DNA of 64,000 nucleotides. Source: Parahaliea mediterranea. GTDB taxonomy: Bacteria; Pseudomonadota; Gammaproteobacteria; Pseudomonadales; Halieaceae. Every line of letters starts with the position of its first letter. Positions within the stretch are counted from its first letter, which is position 1. The stretch spans positions 434,001-498,000 of the forward strand of contig NZ_QEWO01000004.1 in the NCBI RefSeq assembly GCF_003402235.1, in the 5' to 3' direction. The notes beneath the pieces are model-generated. The model saw only the letters and a program-made list of their open reading frames with translations, had not been told where the DNA came from and did not search any database. Of the stretch, positions 1 to 7,782 are shown piece after piece. The position numbers and the translations under genes are program-made.

Positions 1-515
1 AGAGCGTCGATCATGGCGGTGTACACCGGCAGGGCCTCGGCCTCCAGTGGTACCTCAAACTCGTCCGGGTACAGCGGCAGCACGCCGTTCTCCCCCTGGC
101 CCTGGGCCAGCAGGCGATCCAGCTTGGACAGGCACACATAGCGCCGCCGCCCCTTGGCCAGGGCGTAGCTGAATTCCAGCTCGCTGTGGCGGCCGATGTC
201 GGGCAGGTCTTTGCCCACGAACTGTTCCTGCAGGGCCACGGTGGCGGTGGCCACCACCAGGCGCTTGCCCAGGGCCTGGGCCATGGGAATGGCGGCGACG
301 GAATAGGCGATGGTTTTACCGGTGCCGGTGCCGGCCTCGATCACGCACACCGCCGGCTCGCCCGCGGGGGGCTCGCCGGGGCCGGGGATGCGGCCCAGGG
401 TGTTGGCAATTTCGGCGATCATCTGGCGCTGGCCCCAGCGCGGTTTCAGGGACTTCTTTTCGATCACCGAGGCATAGGCCTGGCGGATGCGGTCCTTGAG
501 GGCGTCGGTCAGCAA
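1..515 (-). CDS. dinG: ATP-dependent helicase DinG, N-terminal part (cut by window edge)
   Basis: The reading frame runs off the left edge of the window. The visible N-terminal ~171 residues contain the QRQM element, a Walker A motif (EAGTGTGKT), the ATANVALQ-like stretch TATVALQEQ and RRRYVC with the first of the cysteines that ligate the 4Fe-4S cluster in DinG/XPD-type 5'-3' helicases. DinG unwinds R-loops, D-loops and forked DNA during replication stress. The start is most likely TTG at 515 (TTG CTG ACC), preceded by GGGGAAA at good spacing. This start overlaps the stop codon of the upstream acyltransferase, so the two are translationally coupled. The exact start is inferred; the family call is firm. 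Confidence 0.9.
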   Translation of the reverse strand, partial: MLTDALKDRIRQAYASVIEKKSLKPRWGQRQMIAEIANTLGRIPGPGEPPAGEPAVCVIEAGTGTGKTIAYSVAAIPMAQALGKRLVVATATVALQEQFVGKDLPDIGRHSELEFSYALAKGRRRYVCLSKLDRLLAQGQGENGVLPLYPDEFEVPLEAEALPVYTAMIDA

Positions 516-1729
516 GGCGCGGGCGTTTCCCCGAGGCGCGCCAGCTTGCTCACCACGGCGTTGGCGTAGATGCCAAGGGCGTAGGGGCGATGGGCTTCCG
601 GCATGGCCTCGATGCGGGCGCGAAAGGCACTGGCGCTGCAGTCGCCCTCTTCCCGGTAGAGATTATCCGGCAGCGGGGCGTCCTCGCCGTGCAGCATGCG
701 GTAGGCGTGGATGTTACTGGGGTGCAGGCAGTACTCCGCCACGATCTGGTCATCCACCGCGGCGGCTACGGCATCGGCATCTTCGTAGTCGCCACTCAGG
801 GGGCGGCCGAAGGACACATGAACCCGCCCCTTCTGCCCGGCAATGCCACGGCCAATGGAGGCCACGTCTTCCTGGGCCGCCTTTTTATAGGCGCCGGTGC
901 TGGCGAGCTGGTGCAGCTCGTTGGCCTTCAGGGCGTCGCAGGGGTCCAGTTCGTAGGAGATGGCCACCGGTACAATGGCCAGCTCGCGGATGTGCTCGGC
1001 AAAGCTGCACTGCTGCTTGTCGCGGCTCATGGCCAGCATTTTGATGACCGCCGGCTCGGTGCGGTCGATGCCGCTCTTGGCGCGCCCCTCGCGCTGGGCA
1101 ATCCACACCGGCGCGCGCTCCTCCAGCAGGCTGTGGCGAATGTAGGCGGACAGGTTCTTCGATGCCGCCAGCAGCTCCCGTGGGCCGCTGACGGAGCGCT
1201 TGACGATAAAGCTCTTGTTCAGGCGCATCAGGTCCGACACCCAGGGCTTGGTCAGCAGGTTGTCGCCGATGGCGATGCGGATGGTCTGGTGGCCGCCCTG
1301 GTGCAGGGCGTAATTGGTGAAGGCCGGGTCCATGGCGATGTCGCGGTGATTGCTCATGAACAGGTAGGGCCGGGTGGGGTCGAGCTGGTCCAGGCCCGAC
1401 ACGGAAAAGCCACCCGTAGTGTCGGCAATCATCCTGTCCATGTAGCCCTTGATGACCATCTGCATGCCGTGCACATCGCCCACCCCGTCCAGCTCGCGCC
1501 CCAGGTAGCGGCGCACCAGCGGCCGGCACAGGGCCGGTGCCAGCTTCGCCAGCCAGCCCAGGCGCAGGCTGGCCAGGGCGTCGAGCAGTTCGGGATCGCG
1601 GGTGAGCCGGGCCAGCACCGCGGGCACTTCCGCGTCGCGGTAGGGGCGAATGTCGGCGAAGGGGTCGTTCAAGCGGGGTTTCTCGCGGGGCAAAGCGCGC
1701 ACCATACCCAAATTCAGTGGGCGCGTCAT
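509..1729 (-). CDS. PlsB-like glycerolipid acyltransferase family protein
   Basis: This protein of about 406 aa has the four blocks of the glycerol-3-phosphate/lysophosphatidate acyltransferase superfamily. Block I is NHRDIAMDP (the catalytic H-x4-D), block II is FIVKRSVSG, block III is REGRAKSG and block IV is VPVAISYE. Enzymes of this family move an acyl chain to a glycerol-phosphate or related acceptor at the inner membrane. It is about half the length of E. coli PlsB, so it is not PlsB itself, and the true acceptor cannot be read from sequence. The ATG at 1729 (MTRPLN) is preferred to the longer frame from 1822, which would overlap the divergent gene at 1801. Its stop overlaps the start of dinG. 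Confidence 0.75.
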   Translation of the reverse strand: MTRPLNLGMVRALPREKPRLNDPFADIRPYRDAEVPAVLARLTRDPELLDALASLRLGWLAKLAPALCRPLVRRYLGRELDGVGDVHGMQMVIKGYMDRMIADTTGGFSVSGLDQLDPTRPYLFMSNHRDIAMDPAFTNYALHQGGHQTIRIAIGDNLLTKPWVSDLMRLNKSFIVKRSVSGPRELLAASKNLSAYIRHSLLEERAPVWIAQREGRAKSGIDRTEPAVIKMLAMSRDKQQCSFAEHIRELAIVPVAISYELDPCDALKANELHQLASTGAYKKAAQEDVASIGRGIAGQKGRVHVSFGRPLSGDYEDADAVAAAVDDQIVAEYCLHPSNIHAYRMLHGEDAPLPDNLYREEGDCSASAFRARIEAMPEAHRPYALGIYANAVVSKLARLGETPAPC

Positions 1730-1800
1730 CAGCACAGGTGACCTGCGCCCGCGCGTTCTGCTAATCTTCCCGGCGCCAACAACACGATAAAGGAACAACC

Positions 1801-2025
1801 ATGGATGCCAGTTCAGCCGCAATGATGACCTTCGGGGTAGCTTCCCTGCTGATCAGCTGGGTACTGCTGCTGATTGTCGCCTGGAAGGAAGACTACGCCT
1901 GGGGCCTGTGCGCCGTGCTGCTGCCGCCCTTTGCCTACCTCTACGGCCTGTTCCGCCTGGACAAGGCCGGCCAGGCCCTGCTGGTGGCCCTGGTGGGCTG
2001 GATTCTGATCGGCCTGGCGGCCTGA
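1801..2025 (+). CDS. Small two-helix membrane protein, unknown function
   Basis: The 74-aa product has two hydrophobic helices (about residues 7-27 and 35-72, the second broken by the RLDKAG loop). The start is supported by AGGAAC seven bases upstream. It is divergent from the acyltransferase. The layout, with a charged WKEDYAW turn between the helices, recalls small inner-membrane proteins of marine gammaproteobacteria, but no family is recognised. Confidence 0.6.
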   Translation: MDASSAAMMTFGVASLLISWVLLLIVAWKEDYAWGLCAVLLPPFAYLYGLFRLDKAGQALLVALVGWILIGLAA

Positions 2026-2348
2026 CCCCAGCGCCCAGGGCGGCCTGCGCTGCCCAGCCGCCGGCGCTCAGCGCGCACAGTGCCTGTGGCCTGGCCGTGT
2101 GACTGTGCCGGGCCAAGCCGAACCGGGCCGGGCCCGCGGGCAGCGCGGTTCAAACATCCAGCCCCTGTTACCTATCTCCCCAGAATCGCCGCGCACTTGT
2201 AGCAAAAGTTACAAATCCGTAACGTTACCCCGCGCCAACTTGGCCTAGAATGCCCCAGTGACCTATCGGGCGCGCCTGCGCCTGCCCGGTACGCCGGCCT
2301 GCCGGCAGCCGGTTCATAGTGAGCCCAACACCTTCTGAGGAAAAGACC
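2026..2348. other. Intergenic region, 323 bp, with a possible promoter and GTTAC motifs
   Basis: No gene is seen. The left half is very GC-rich and includes two GGCGGCCTG copies, one of them containing the upstream stop codon. The right half is AT-richer and holds GTTAC (2208-2212), GTAAC (2219-2223) and GTTAC (2224-2228); the last two form the perfect palindrome GTAACGTTAC. A TAGAAT hexamer at 2246-2251 with GTTACC 16 bp upstream could be the promoter of the secreted protein gene that follows, with the palindrome over its -35 region. Confidence 0.4.
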
Positions 2349-2621
2349 ATGAACCTGATCAAAGTGAGCGCCGCAGCAGCCCTGCTGGCCGTGTCCGCCG
2401 GCAGCTTTGCCGCCAAACCCACCAGCATCGTATTCCAGGCCAACGGCGAAACCAGCGACGGCACGCCCTACGCCGAGTACGTAGTGAAGTGCTCCAACGG
2501 CAAGCAAATGCCGCTGACCGCATGGGACAAGCGCCGCAAGTGGTGTGTTGGCGAAGCCAGCACCGAAGGCTGCGAGAAGAAGCAGATCAAGGCCGCCAAA
2601 GCCGCCTGCGACGCATCCTGA
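2349..2621 (+). CDS. Small secreted cysteine-containing protein, unknown function
   Basis: The 90-aa product starts with a clear signal peptide (MNLIKVSAAAALLAVSAGSFA, cut after SFA). The mature part of about 70 residues has four cysteines (VVKC, KWC, EGC, AAC), which would allow two disulfides in the periplasm. The ATG at 2349 is chosen over an in-frame ATG at 2319 because it has GAGGAAAAG upstream and places the signal peptide at the N-terminus. No enzymatic motif is seen. Confidence 0.7.
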   Translation: MNLIKVSAAAALLAVSAGSFAAKPTSIVFQANGETSDGTPYAEYVVKCSNGKQMPLTAWDKRRKWCVGEASTEGCEKKQIKAAKAACDAS

Positions 2622-2629
2622 TTGCCCTG

Positions 2630-2653
2630 CCGGCGCCTGGCAACAGGCGCCGG
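2630..2653 (+). terminator. Strong hairpin after the secreted protein gene
   Basis: A perfect 10-bp stem (CCGGCGCCTG / CAGGCGCCGG) encloses a GCAA tetraloop, eight bases after the stop codon. No T-run follows, so it may protect the mRNA 3' end or mark Rho-dependent termination rather than act alone. Confidence 0.45.
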
Positions 2654-2700
2654 TAAGCTAGTCCCCCAACCCCACTACATCCCGGCCGGCTCCGGCCCGT

Positions 2701-3696
2701 TCAGTCTTCCAGGTAGCGCCGGCGCAGTTCCGCCAGCTCCCGCTCGCCAACCCCCATCACCGCTTCAAGGTAGCTCGGCACGTCCGGGTAATCCTCGCGA
2801 ATCACACTCAGGGCCGCCCCCAGATAGGCTTCGTCCACCTGCAGCATGGGCAGGATGGCGGCGCTGTCGGTGGCGCTCAGGCCGTATTTCTCCTGTACCC
2901 GGGCCACCTCCTTCTCGGCGTCGTAAAAGCGGCTGCTCAGCAGGTAGTCGCGCATCACCACCGCCTCCGGCACGCCCAGGGCCAGCAGCATCAGGGCGGC
3001 GGCAAAGCCGGTGCGATCCTTGCCGGCGGCGCAGTGCACCAGGTAGCGGGCGCTATCCTGGGCCAAAATGGCCTCGAACATGCGGCGGTACACGGCCGCC
3101 TCTTCCCGCGCCAGTTCCCGGTTCACGGTGACCATAAAGTCGAACATCACCTCGGGCCCGGCCACGTGGCCACCGGACTGCTGCAGAAAGCCCGAATTGT
3201 TGCCCGGCTGGATCGGCAGGCTGTGCACCCGGGGCGGGCGACGGTCCGGCAGGCGCGAGGGCTCGCTCTGCTGCTCCATCTGCTGGCGAAAGTCGAAGAT
3301 CAGGTCCAGGTCGAGGGTGTCCAGCAGGGCCAGGTCGGCGTCACTGAGGCGGGCCAGGTGGCCGGAGCGGAACAGGTAACCCCAGCGCACCCGCTGGCCA
3401 CCAGCGGTGCGATAGCCGCCAAAATCGCGGAAGTTGGGGCTGCCGGACAAGCCGAGGCGGCGCTCGGTGGCCAGCACCTCGGTGCCGAATTCGTCCTTCA
3501 CCCGAAAGAAATGACGACGCGAGGGCGGCAGGCCGCTGATCCGGGCGCGGGAGCGCTCGGTGTAGTGGGCCTCGAAGGCGGCACCATCGGCCAGGGCCTC
3601 CACCGATACCCGGGTGGCCGGGTCGCTGGCCTGCCACTCGATGTGGTACTCCCCGTCCGGGTCGCGCCAGATGTTTACAGCTTCACTCAACAGCAT
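2701..3696 (-). CDS. Tyrosine/dual-specificity protein phosphatase family protein
   Basis: The 331-aa protein carries the HCAAGKDRTG P-loop signature of cysteine-based phosphatases of the bacterial PtpB/IphP type, with the catalytic Cys in HCAAG. The family dephosphorylates phosphotyrosine or phosphoinositides. An N-terminal ~90-residue all-beta region (RVSVEALADGAAF...RHFFRVKD) resembles a fibronectin-like lead domain, followed by SGSPNFRDFGGY, a hallmark of this family (NFRDLGG). No signal peptide is seen, so it is probably cytoplasmic. The start is supported by AAGGGAAA upstream. It stands alone, between the secreted protein and a TetR gene on the same strand. Confidence 0.88.
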   Translation of the reverse strand: MLLSEAVNIWRDPDGEYHIEWQASDPATRVSVEALADGAAFEAHYTERSRARISGLPPSRRHFFRVKDEFGTEVLATERRLGLSGSPNFRDFGGYRTAGGQRVRWGYLFRSGHLARLSDADLALLDTLDLDLIFDFRQQMEQQSEPSRLPDRRPPRVHSLPIQPGNNSGFLQQSGGHVAGPEVMFDFMVTVNRELAREEAAVYRRMFEAILAQDSARYLVHCAAGKDRTGFAAALMLLALGVPEAVVMRDYLLSSRFYDAEKEVARVQEKYGLSATDSAAILPMLQVDEAYLGAALSVIREDYPDVPSYLEAVMGVGERELAELRRRYLED

Positions 3697-3707
3697 GTGG
3701 TTTCCCT

Positions 3708-3733
3708 TGTTTGTTCAGGGTGTTTGTTCAGGG
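3708..3733. repeat. Exact 13-nt tandem repeat (x2) upstream of the phosphatase
   Basis: TGTTTGTTCAGGG occurs twice head to tail at 3708-3720 and 3721-3733, just 5' of the phosphatase start. It belongs to the set of short tandem repeats at gene ends in this window, although here it lies at a 5' end. Confidence 0.85.
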
Positions 3734-3801
3734 TGGGGGCAGCCTAACGCCTGTTTGTGACAGCGCGGGCACAGCGCAGTTCAGCGCGGTTTACGCAGGC
3801 C

Positions 3802-4443
3802 CTACGCCAGTAAATTGTGCCCGCGGTATTCAAACACCGCCTGCAACAGGGTTTTCACCAGCTTCAGCTGCTGCTCCATGGCGCCTTCGCTGAAGGGGTC
3901 CTGGCCCAGCAGGTCGCGGTACATCGGCGCCATGGTGATATAGGACATCACCAGGTTATTGAAGGCCATCACTGCCCAGGGCTGCAGGCCGGCGTCGCCC
4001 AGCACCGGCCCCGGCTCATCTTCAAAGGCGCGGCTGCTGTCAAACATGGGCCTAAACAGTTGCTCGATCAATTCGCTGGTGCCGGGCCCCCCGGACAGGG
4101 CCGCGTGCTGCAGCAGGCGCGCCAGGTTGGGGTTGGCGTGGTGCTGGCGCACGATGGTTTCCAGCCACTCCAGCACCCGCTCGTGGGTAATGGGCCCGGC
4201 CCGCAACTCGGCAATAGGGCCGGAAAAGTCCGCCACCAGTCGCTGCATGACGGCCCGGTACAGGGCCTCCTTGTTGCGGAAGTGGTTGTAAAGGCTGGGG
4301 GAGCGAATGCCCACCCGATCCGCCACATCCCCCAGGGAGGTGGCGCTGTAGCCGCGCTCGGCGAACAGGTCTTCGGCCGCATCGAGGATGCGCTCCGCGG
4401 TGGATGCGGGGGGAATGGCGTCGACGACGGCTTGATCGGTCAT
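3802..4443 (-). CDS. TetR/AcrR family transcriptional regulator
   Basis: The 213-aa product has an N-terminal TetR helix-turn-helix (AERILDAAEDLFAERGYSATSLGDVADRVGIRSPSLYNHFRNKEALY) and a variable ligand-binding C-terminal domain. The start at 4443 (MTDQAV) is preferred to an upstream ATG at 4506 because the longer version would run through the operator palindrome at 4465-4480. That palindrome lies 21 bp before the start and suggests autorepression. The effector is unknown. The divergent neighbour is dgkA, 185 bp from the palindrome. Confidence 0.9.
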   Translation of the reverse strand: MTDQAVVDAIPPASTAERILDAAEDLFAERGYSATSLGDVADRVGIRSPSLYNHFRNKEALYRAVMQRLVADFSGPIAELRAGPITHERVLEWLETIVRQHHANPNLARLLQHAALSGGPGTSELIEQLFRPMFDSSRAFEDEPGPVLGDAGLQPWAVMAFNNLVMSYITMAPMYRDLLGQDPFSEGAMEQQLKLVKTLLQAVFEYRGHNLLA

Positions 4444-4464
4444 GGGCGGTACCGGCAGGATTGG

Positions 4465-4480
4465 ACTAACGATCGTTAGT
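4465..4480. promoter_or_regulatory. Perfect 16-bp palindrome, likely TetR operator
   Basis: ACTAACGATCGTTAGT is a perfect dyad without spacer, placed between the TetR gene and dgkA. Its length and position match operators of TetR-family autoregulators. Confidence 0.75.
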
Positions 4481-4664
4481 ATACTCCTTGCAACCGACGC
4501 CACCACCGCCGGCGCGCTTTCATGCGACCGCCCCAGCCACTATGCTGTGGCTGGTTCAATACGGCGGCCAGCGCCAGCGCGCCCCGCCGGCTGTGGCCAG
4601 CCCCTCAATCACCGCGACCCGAGAGCACAGTTTGACATCTCCCCAGCCGCCCCAAGGCCCCAAT

Positions 4665-5039
4665 ATGTTCAAACCCGGCAAACGCGGCCTGGCGCGCCTG
4701 ATTGCCGCCACCCGCTACTCCCGCAACGGCCTGCTGGCCGCCTGGCGCAGTGAGGAGGCCTTTCGCACCGAGGTAACCCTGGCCCTGGCCTTCCTGCCGC
4801 TGGCCTTTGTGGTGGGGTCGAGCCTGGCCCACCAGCTCATTCTGGTGGTGTGCTGCGCCCTGGTTATTCTGGCGGAGATCCTCAATACCGCCATCGAATC
4901 GGTGGTGGATCGCATCGGCCCCGAGCACGACCCGCTGTCCGGCCAGGCCAAGGACCTGGGCTCGGCGGCGGTGCTGGTGGCGCTGCTGCTGTTCACCCTG
5001 GCCTGGGGCCTGTCGCTGTGGCAGTGGTGGCGCGGCTGA
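4665..5039 (+). CDS. dgkA: Diacylglycerol kinase
   Basis: The 124-aa integral membrane kinase phosphorylates diacylglycerol to phosphatidic acid, recycling lipid left over from periplasmic glycan synthesis. The family core EILNTAIESVVDRI is present (Glu residues of the active site), as is the ARLIAATRYSRNGL N-terminal amphipathic element and three membrane helices. The start at 4665 gives the family's usual length of ~122 aa; the in-frame ATG at 4488 would add an unrelated proline-rich leader. Confidence 0.95.
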   Translation: MFKPGKRGLARLIAATRYSRNGLLAAWRSEEAFRTEVTLALAFLPLAFVVGSSLAHQLILVVCCALVILAEILNTAIESVVDRIGPEHDPLSGQAKDLGSAAVLVALLLFTLAWGLSLWQWWRG

Positions 5040-5078
5040 ACCCCGCGAACAAGCCCCGCCAGCGAGCCTCCGCCAGTG

Positions 5079-5107
5079 TTGACAAGAGGGCGGTGAATAT
5101 GAATAAT
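5079..5107 (+). promoter_or_regulatory. Sigma-70 promoter of rpsT
   Basis: TTGACA (5079-5084) and AATAAT (5102-5107) are separated by 17 bp, followed about 50 bp later by the rpsT start. This is the best sigma-70 match found in the window and fits a highly expressed ribosomal gene. Confidence 0.8.
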
Positions 5108-5157
5108 CGCGCCTCTTTGAATTTTGACCCCTTATTAAGCTTTAGAGGACAGACAAC

Positions 5158-5424
5158 GTGGCCAATTCACCGCAAGCCAGAAAACGCGCCCGCCAGGCCG
5201 AGAAACGTCGCAGCCATAATGCCAGCCTGCGCTCCCTGGTCCGCACCCAGATCAAGAAAGTGGTTGCCGCCATCGGCACCGGCGACGCCGAGAAAGCGAA
5301 AGAAGCCTACGCTTCTGCGGTTCCGGTTATCGACCGCATGGCCGACAAGGGCATCATCCACAAGAACAAGGCCGCTCGTCACAAGAGTCGCCTGAACACC
5401 AAGGTGAAAGCCCTGGCGGCGTAA
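5158..5424 (+). CDS. rpsT: 30S ribosomal protein S20
   Basis: The 88-aa basic protein ([20 protein letters not shown] at the N-terminus, [12 protein letters not shown] near the C-terminus) is the primary 16S rRNA binder S20. It starts with GTG, preceded by AGAGGA. Weak start codons are well known for rpsT and tie in with its autogenous translational control. It is a single-gene unit with its own promoter and terminator. Confidence 0.98.
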   Translation: MANSPQARKRARQAEKRRSHNASLRSLVRTQIKKVVAAIGTGDAEKAKEAYASAVPVIDRMADKGIIHKNKAARHKSRLNTKVKALAA

Positions 5425-5440
5425 GTTGCAAACGCCTTCC

Positions 5441-5473
5441 ACAAAAAAGCCGGCTTCGCGCCGGCTTTTTTGT
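5441..5473. terminator. Bidirectional Rho-independent terminator (rpsT / ferritin-like gene)
   Basis: A 14-bp stem, ACAAAAAAGCCGGC against GCCGGCTTTTTTGT with loop TTCGC, lies between two convergent genes. The A-run and T-run on either side let it work on both strands. Confidence 0.95.
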
Positions 5474-5492
5474 GTCTGCTGCTGATGCGCCG

Positions 5493-6671
5493 CTAACTCG
5501 CCTTGCGCTCCTCGGCCTCCTGCAGCTTGTGGAAGTTCTCCACCATGCTCTGCTCGTAGTTTTGCGCCTCATCGGTGTCCAGCGGGCGCTCCAGCGCCGC
5601 CCAGTCGATGTCGCCGTCGGTGGCGGCGTTCTCGAACTCCAGAATGCCCAACTCCTCGAACTTGGGCCGGATCTTGTCGGTGAGCAGGCCGATGCGCTTG
5701 AGGTTGGGAATCACCCGCTGGAACAGCAGGTTGCGGAAGGTGGACATGACAAAGCCCTCCAGCACCTGTTTGCGGGTGGCCTCCACGTCCCAGCCGAAGT
5801 GGCGGAACACATCGGTGGCCACCAGCCGCTCGCGGCTCACCACGCAGGCCTCGTAGGCGAACTGGGCGCGCTCCTCGCGCTCCTCGTCCGTCAGGGTCTT
5901 CACGAACTCCTCAAGGTAGTTCACGCCAAAGGTCACATGGCGCGCCTCGTCGCGAGTCACCAGGTACACCACGTCCTTGAGTACCGGGTCCGGGGTGGTT
6001 TCGCGGGTGGTGTTAAAGGCGGACAACGCCAGGCCCTCGATCACGATCTGCATACCGATGAACTTCATGTCCCAGCGGGCGTCGGTGAGGATCTTGTCGA
6101 TAATGCTCTTTAAGTGGGTGTTGATGGGGTACATCAGCCCGATGCGCTTCTGCAGGTATTTGTTGAACACCTCCACATGGCGCGCCTCGTCAAAGGTCTG
6201 CGAGCCGGCGTAGAGCTTGGCGTTCAGGGTGGGCGCGCAGGAGCACAGCTGGGACGCCACCAGCAGGGCCCCCTGCTCGCCGTGCAGGAACTGGCTCAGG
6301 CTCCAGGCGTTCATGTGCAGCCAGAACTCCTTGCGCTGGGGCTCGCTCAGGTCCAGGTAGGGCTGGTAGGTGTGCAGGTTCATCAGCTCCGGCATGCGCT
6401 CTTCTTCGGGCCAGGGGCGATCCCAGTTGATGTCGATCTCCGGGTCCCAGTTGAGCTGCTTGCCGAGGTCGTAGAGCTTTTTGATGCGGTCGTCCTGCAC
6501 CTTGTAGTCCCAGTTGTAGGAACCGGTGAGGGGGGTCTGGAAGATCTCCGCGATATGGTCGACATCGCCGCTGGTGAGCAGATCCTCCAGGTCCGGGTTG
6601 TCGCTGGGAAAATCCGCCCCGGCAAATTTCTGGATTTTGCGGGGCGTCTGCTCTTTCCACTCTACGCGCAT
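5493..6671 (-). CDS. Ferritin-like di-iron protein (R2-like fold), putative oxygenase
   Basis: The 392-aa protein has two di-iron half-sites: E132 with DEARH (E162, H165) and E212 with DEARH (E242, H245). This is the ligand set of carboxylate-bridged di-iron enzymes (ribonucleotide reductase R2, AurF, R2-like oxidases). The spacing and length fit the ferritin-like domain proteins common in aerobic proteobacteria, not canonical NrdB: there is no recognisable radical tyrosine region. The start at 6671 has a perfect AAGGAGA Shine-Dalgarno. It is divergent from an AraC regulator with only ~100 bp between them, which suggests that the AraC protein controls it. The substrate is unknown. Confidence 0.75.
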   Translation of the reverse strand: MRVEWKEQTPRKIQKFAGADFPSDNPDLEDLLTSGDVDHIAEIFQTPLTGSYNWDYKVQDDRIKKLYDLGKQLNWDPEIDINWDRPWPEEERMPELMNLHTYQPYLDLSEPQRKEFWLHMNAWSLSQFLHGEQGALLVASQLCSCAPTLNAKLYAGSQTFDEARHVEVFNKYLQKRIGLMYPINTHLKSIIDKILTDARWDMKFIGMQIVIEGLALSAFNTTRETTPDPVLKDVVYLVTRDEARHVTFGVNYLEEFVKTLTDEEREERAQFAYEACVVSRERLVATDVFRHFGWDVEATRKQVLEGFVMSTFRNLLFQRVIPNLKRIGLLTDKIRPKFEELGILEFENAATDGDIDWAALERPLDTDEAQNYEQSMVENFHKLQEAEERKAS

Positions 6672-6774
6672 GGCACATCTCCTTACTGTTATGAATGCCG
6701 TTGTCCACACTATGGGAGAGCATTGCCAGGCCAACAAGGTAAAGTCTTGTCATTTTGCGGTCATTTATGGCCAA

Positions 6775-7782
6775 ATGGCGGCTATGCCCAAAACCACCAC
6801 CCCCGCCCAGTACATCCTGATCCTCATCGATATGGTGGAGCAGCAGGGCATTGCCCGGGAACCCCTGCTGGCCGGCACCAGCCTGGCGGCAACCGGCGTC
6901 AGCGGCATTGGCGCCCGGGTCAGCGAGGAGGATTTTGCGCGCCTGGTGGGCAACGCCTTCGCCCTCACTGGCGATGCCGCTCTGGGCCTGCACCTGGGCC
7001 TGCGCTGCAACCTCAGCGCCCACGCCGTGCTGGGCCAGGCCTTTATGACCTGCCGCGACCTGAACCAGGTGATGGAGCTGTTCCTGAAGTACTACCACCT
7101 GCTGTCGCCGGCCCTGTACCTGGAATTCGAAACCCGTGGCGAGCGCTGCTACCTGACCACCGTGAGCACTCCGGTGCAGAACCCCCTGACCTTTGCCTAC
7201 GAGCTGATGTACGCCTCCATTCTCAACACCCTGCGCGGCCTGCTGAACCTGCCGGACCTGGCGCTGCGGGTGGAGGTGCCCTACCCCGAACCGGCCCACG
7301 CCAGCGAGTACTACACGGTGTTTGGCGACGACGTGCACTTTAACGCCGCGCGCGGGCGTATTTCCTTTGCCGCCGCTCTGCTGGATACGCCGCTGCCCTC
7401 CTCCAACCCGGCCCTGCGCGCCCTGTACGAAGAGGAGTGCGCGCGCCTGCTGGCCGATCTGGAAGAGGAGGAGGCGGTGGCCGAGCAGACCCTGCGCCTG
7501 CTGCGCAAGCTGGAGGGCCAGTATCCGCAGATGCCGCAGATTGCCCGCATGCTGAACTTCAGCCCGCGCACCTTCCGCCGCCGGCTGGAGCAGGAGGGGG
7601 TGTCGTTCCAGCAGTTGCTGGACAAGGTGCGCGCCGAGCACGCCACCCGCCACCTGCAGAACTCGCGCCTGCCCCTGTCCACCATTGCCTACCTGGTGGG
7701 CTTTAACGACGCCTCCAACTTCCGCCGCGCCTACCAGAAGTGGACCGGCCGTTCGCCCCGGGAGGTGCGCGGTGGCCACTAG
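6775..7782 (+). CDS. AraC family regulator with Arabinose_bd-type N-terminal domain
   Basis: The ~335-aa protein has the N-terminal effector domain of the OruR/ArgR-like AraC subgroup (LLAGTSLAATGV...CRDLNQVMELFLKYYHLLSP) and a C-terminal AraC DNA-binding domain with both helix-turn-helices, ending in SNFRRAYQKWTGRSPREVR. The start at 6775 or 6784 cannot be decided, since neither has a clear ribosome-binding site. The upstream region has GTCATTT twice, 11 bp apart (6749-6755 and 6760-6766), a possible binding site. Its stop overlaps the GTG start of the patatin-like gene by 11 bp, so these two are co-expressed. Confidence 0.88.
   Translation: MAAMPKTTTPAQYILILIDMVEQQGIAREPLLAGTSLAATGVSGIGARVSEEDFARLVGNAFALTGDAALGLHLGLRCNLSAHAVLGQAFMTCRDLNQVMELFLKYYHLLSPALYLEFETRGERCYLTTVSTPVQNPLTFAYELMYASILNTLRGLLNLPDLALRVEVPYPEPAHASEYYTVFGDDVHFNAARGRISFAAALLDTPLPSSNPALRALYEEECARLLADLEEEEAVAEQTLRLLRKLEGQYPQMPQIARMLNFSPRTFRRRLEQEGVSFQQLLDKVRAEHATRHLQNSRLPLSTIAYLVGFNDASNFRRAYQKWTGRSPREVRGGH

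Noticed and set aside
5493-6671. The di-iron protein as ribonucleotide reductase small subunit
   Set aside because: Ligand spacing differs from NrdB/NrdF, there is no nrdA partner, and the radical Tyr context is missing.
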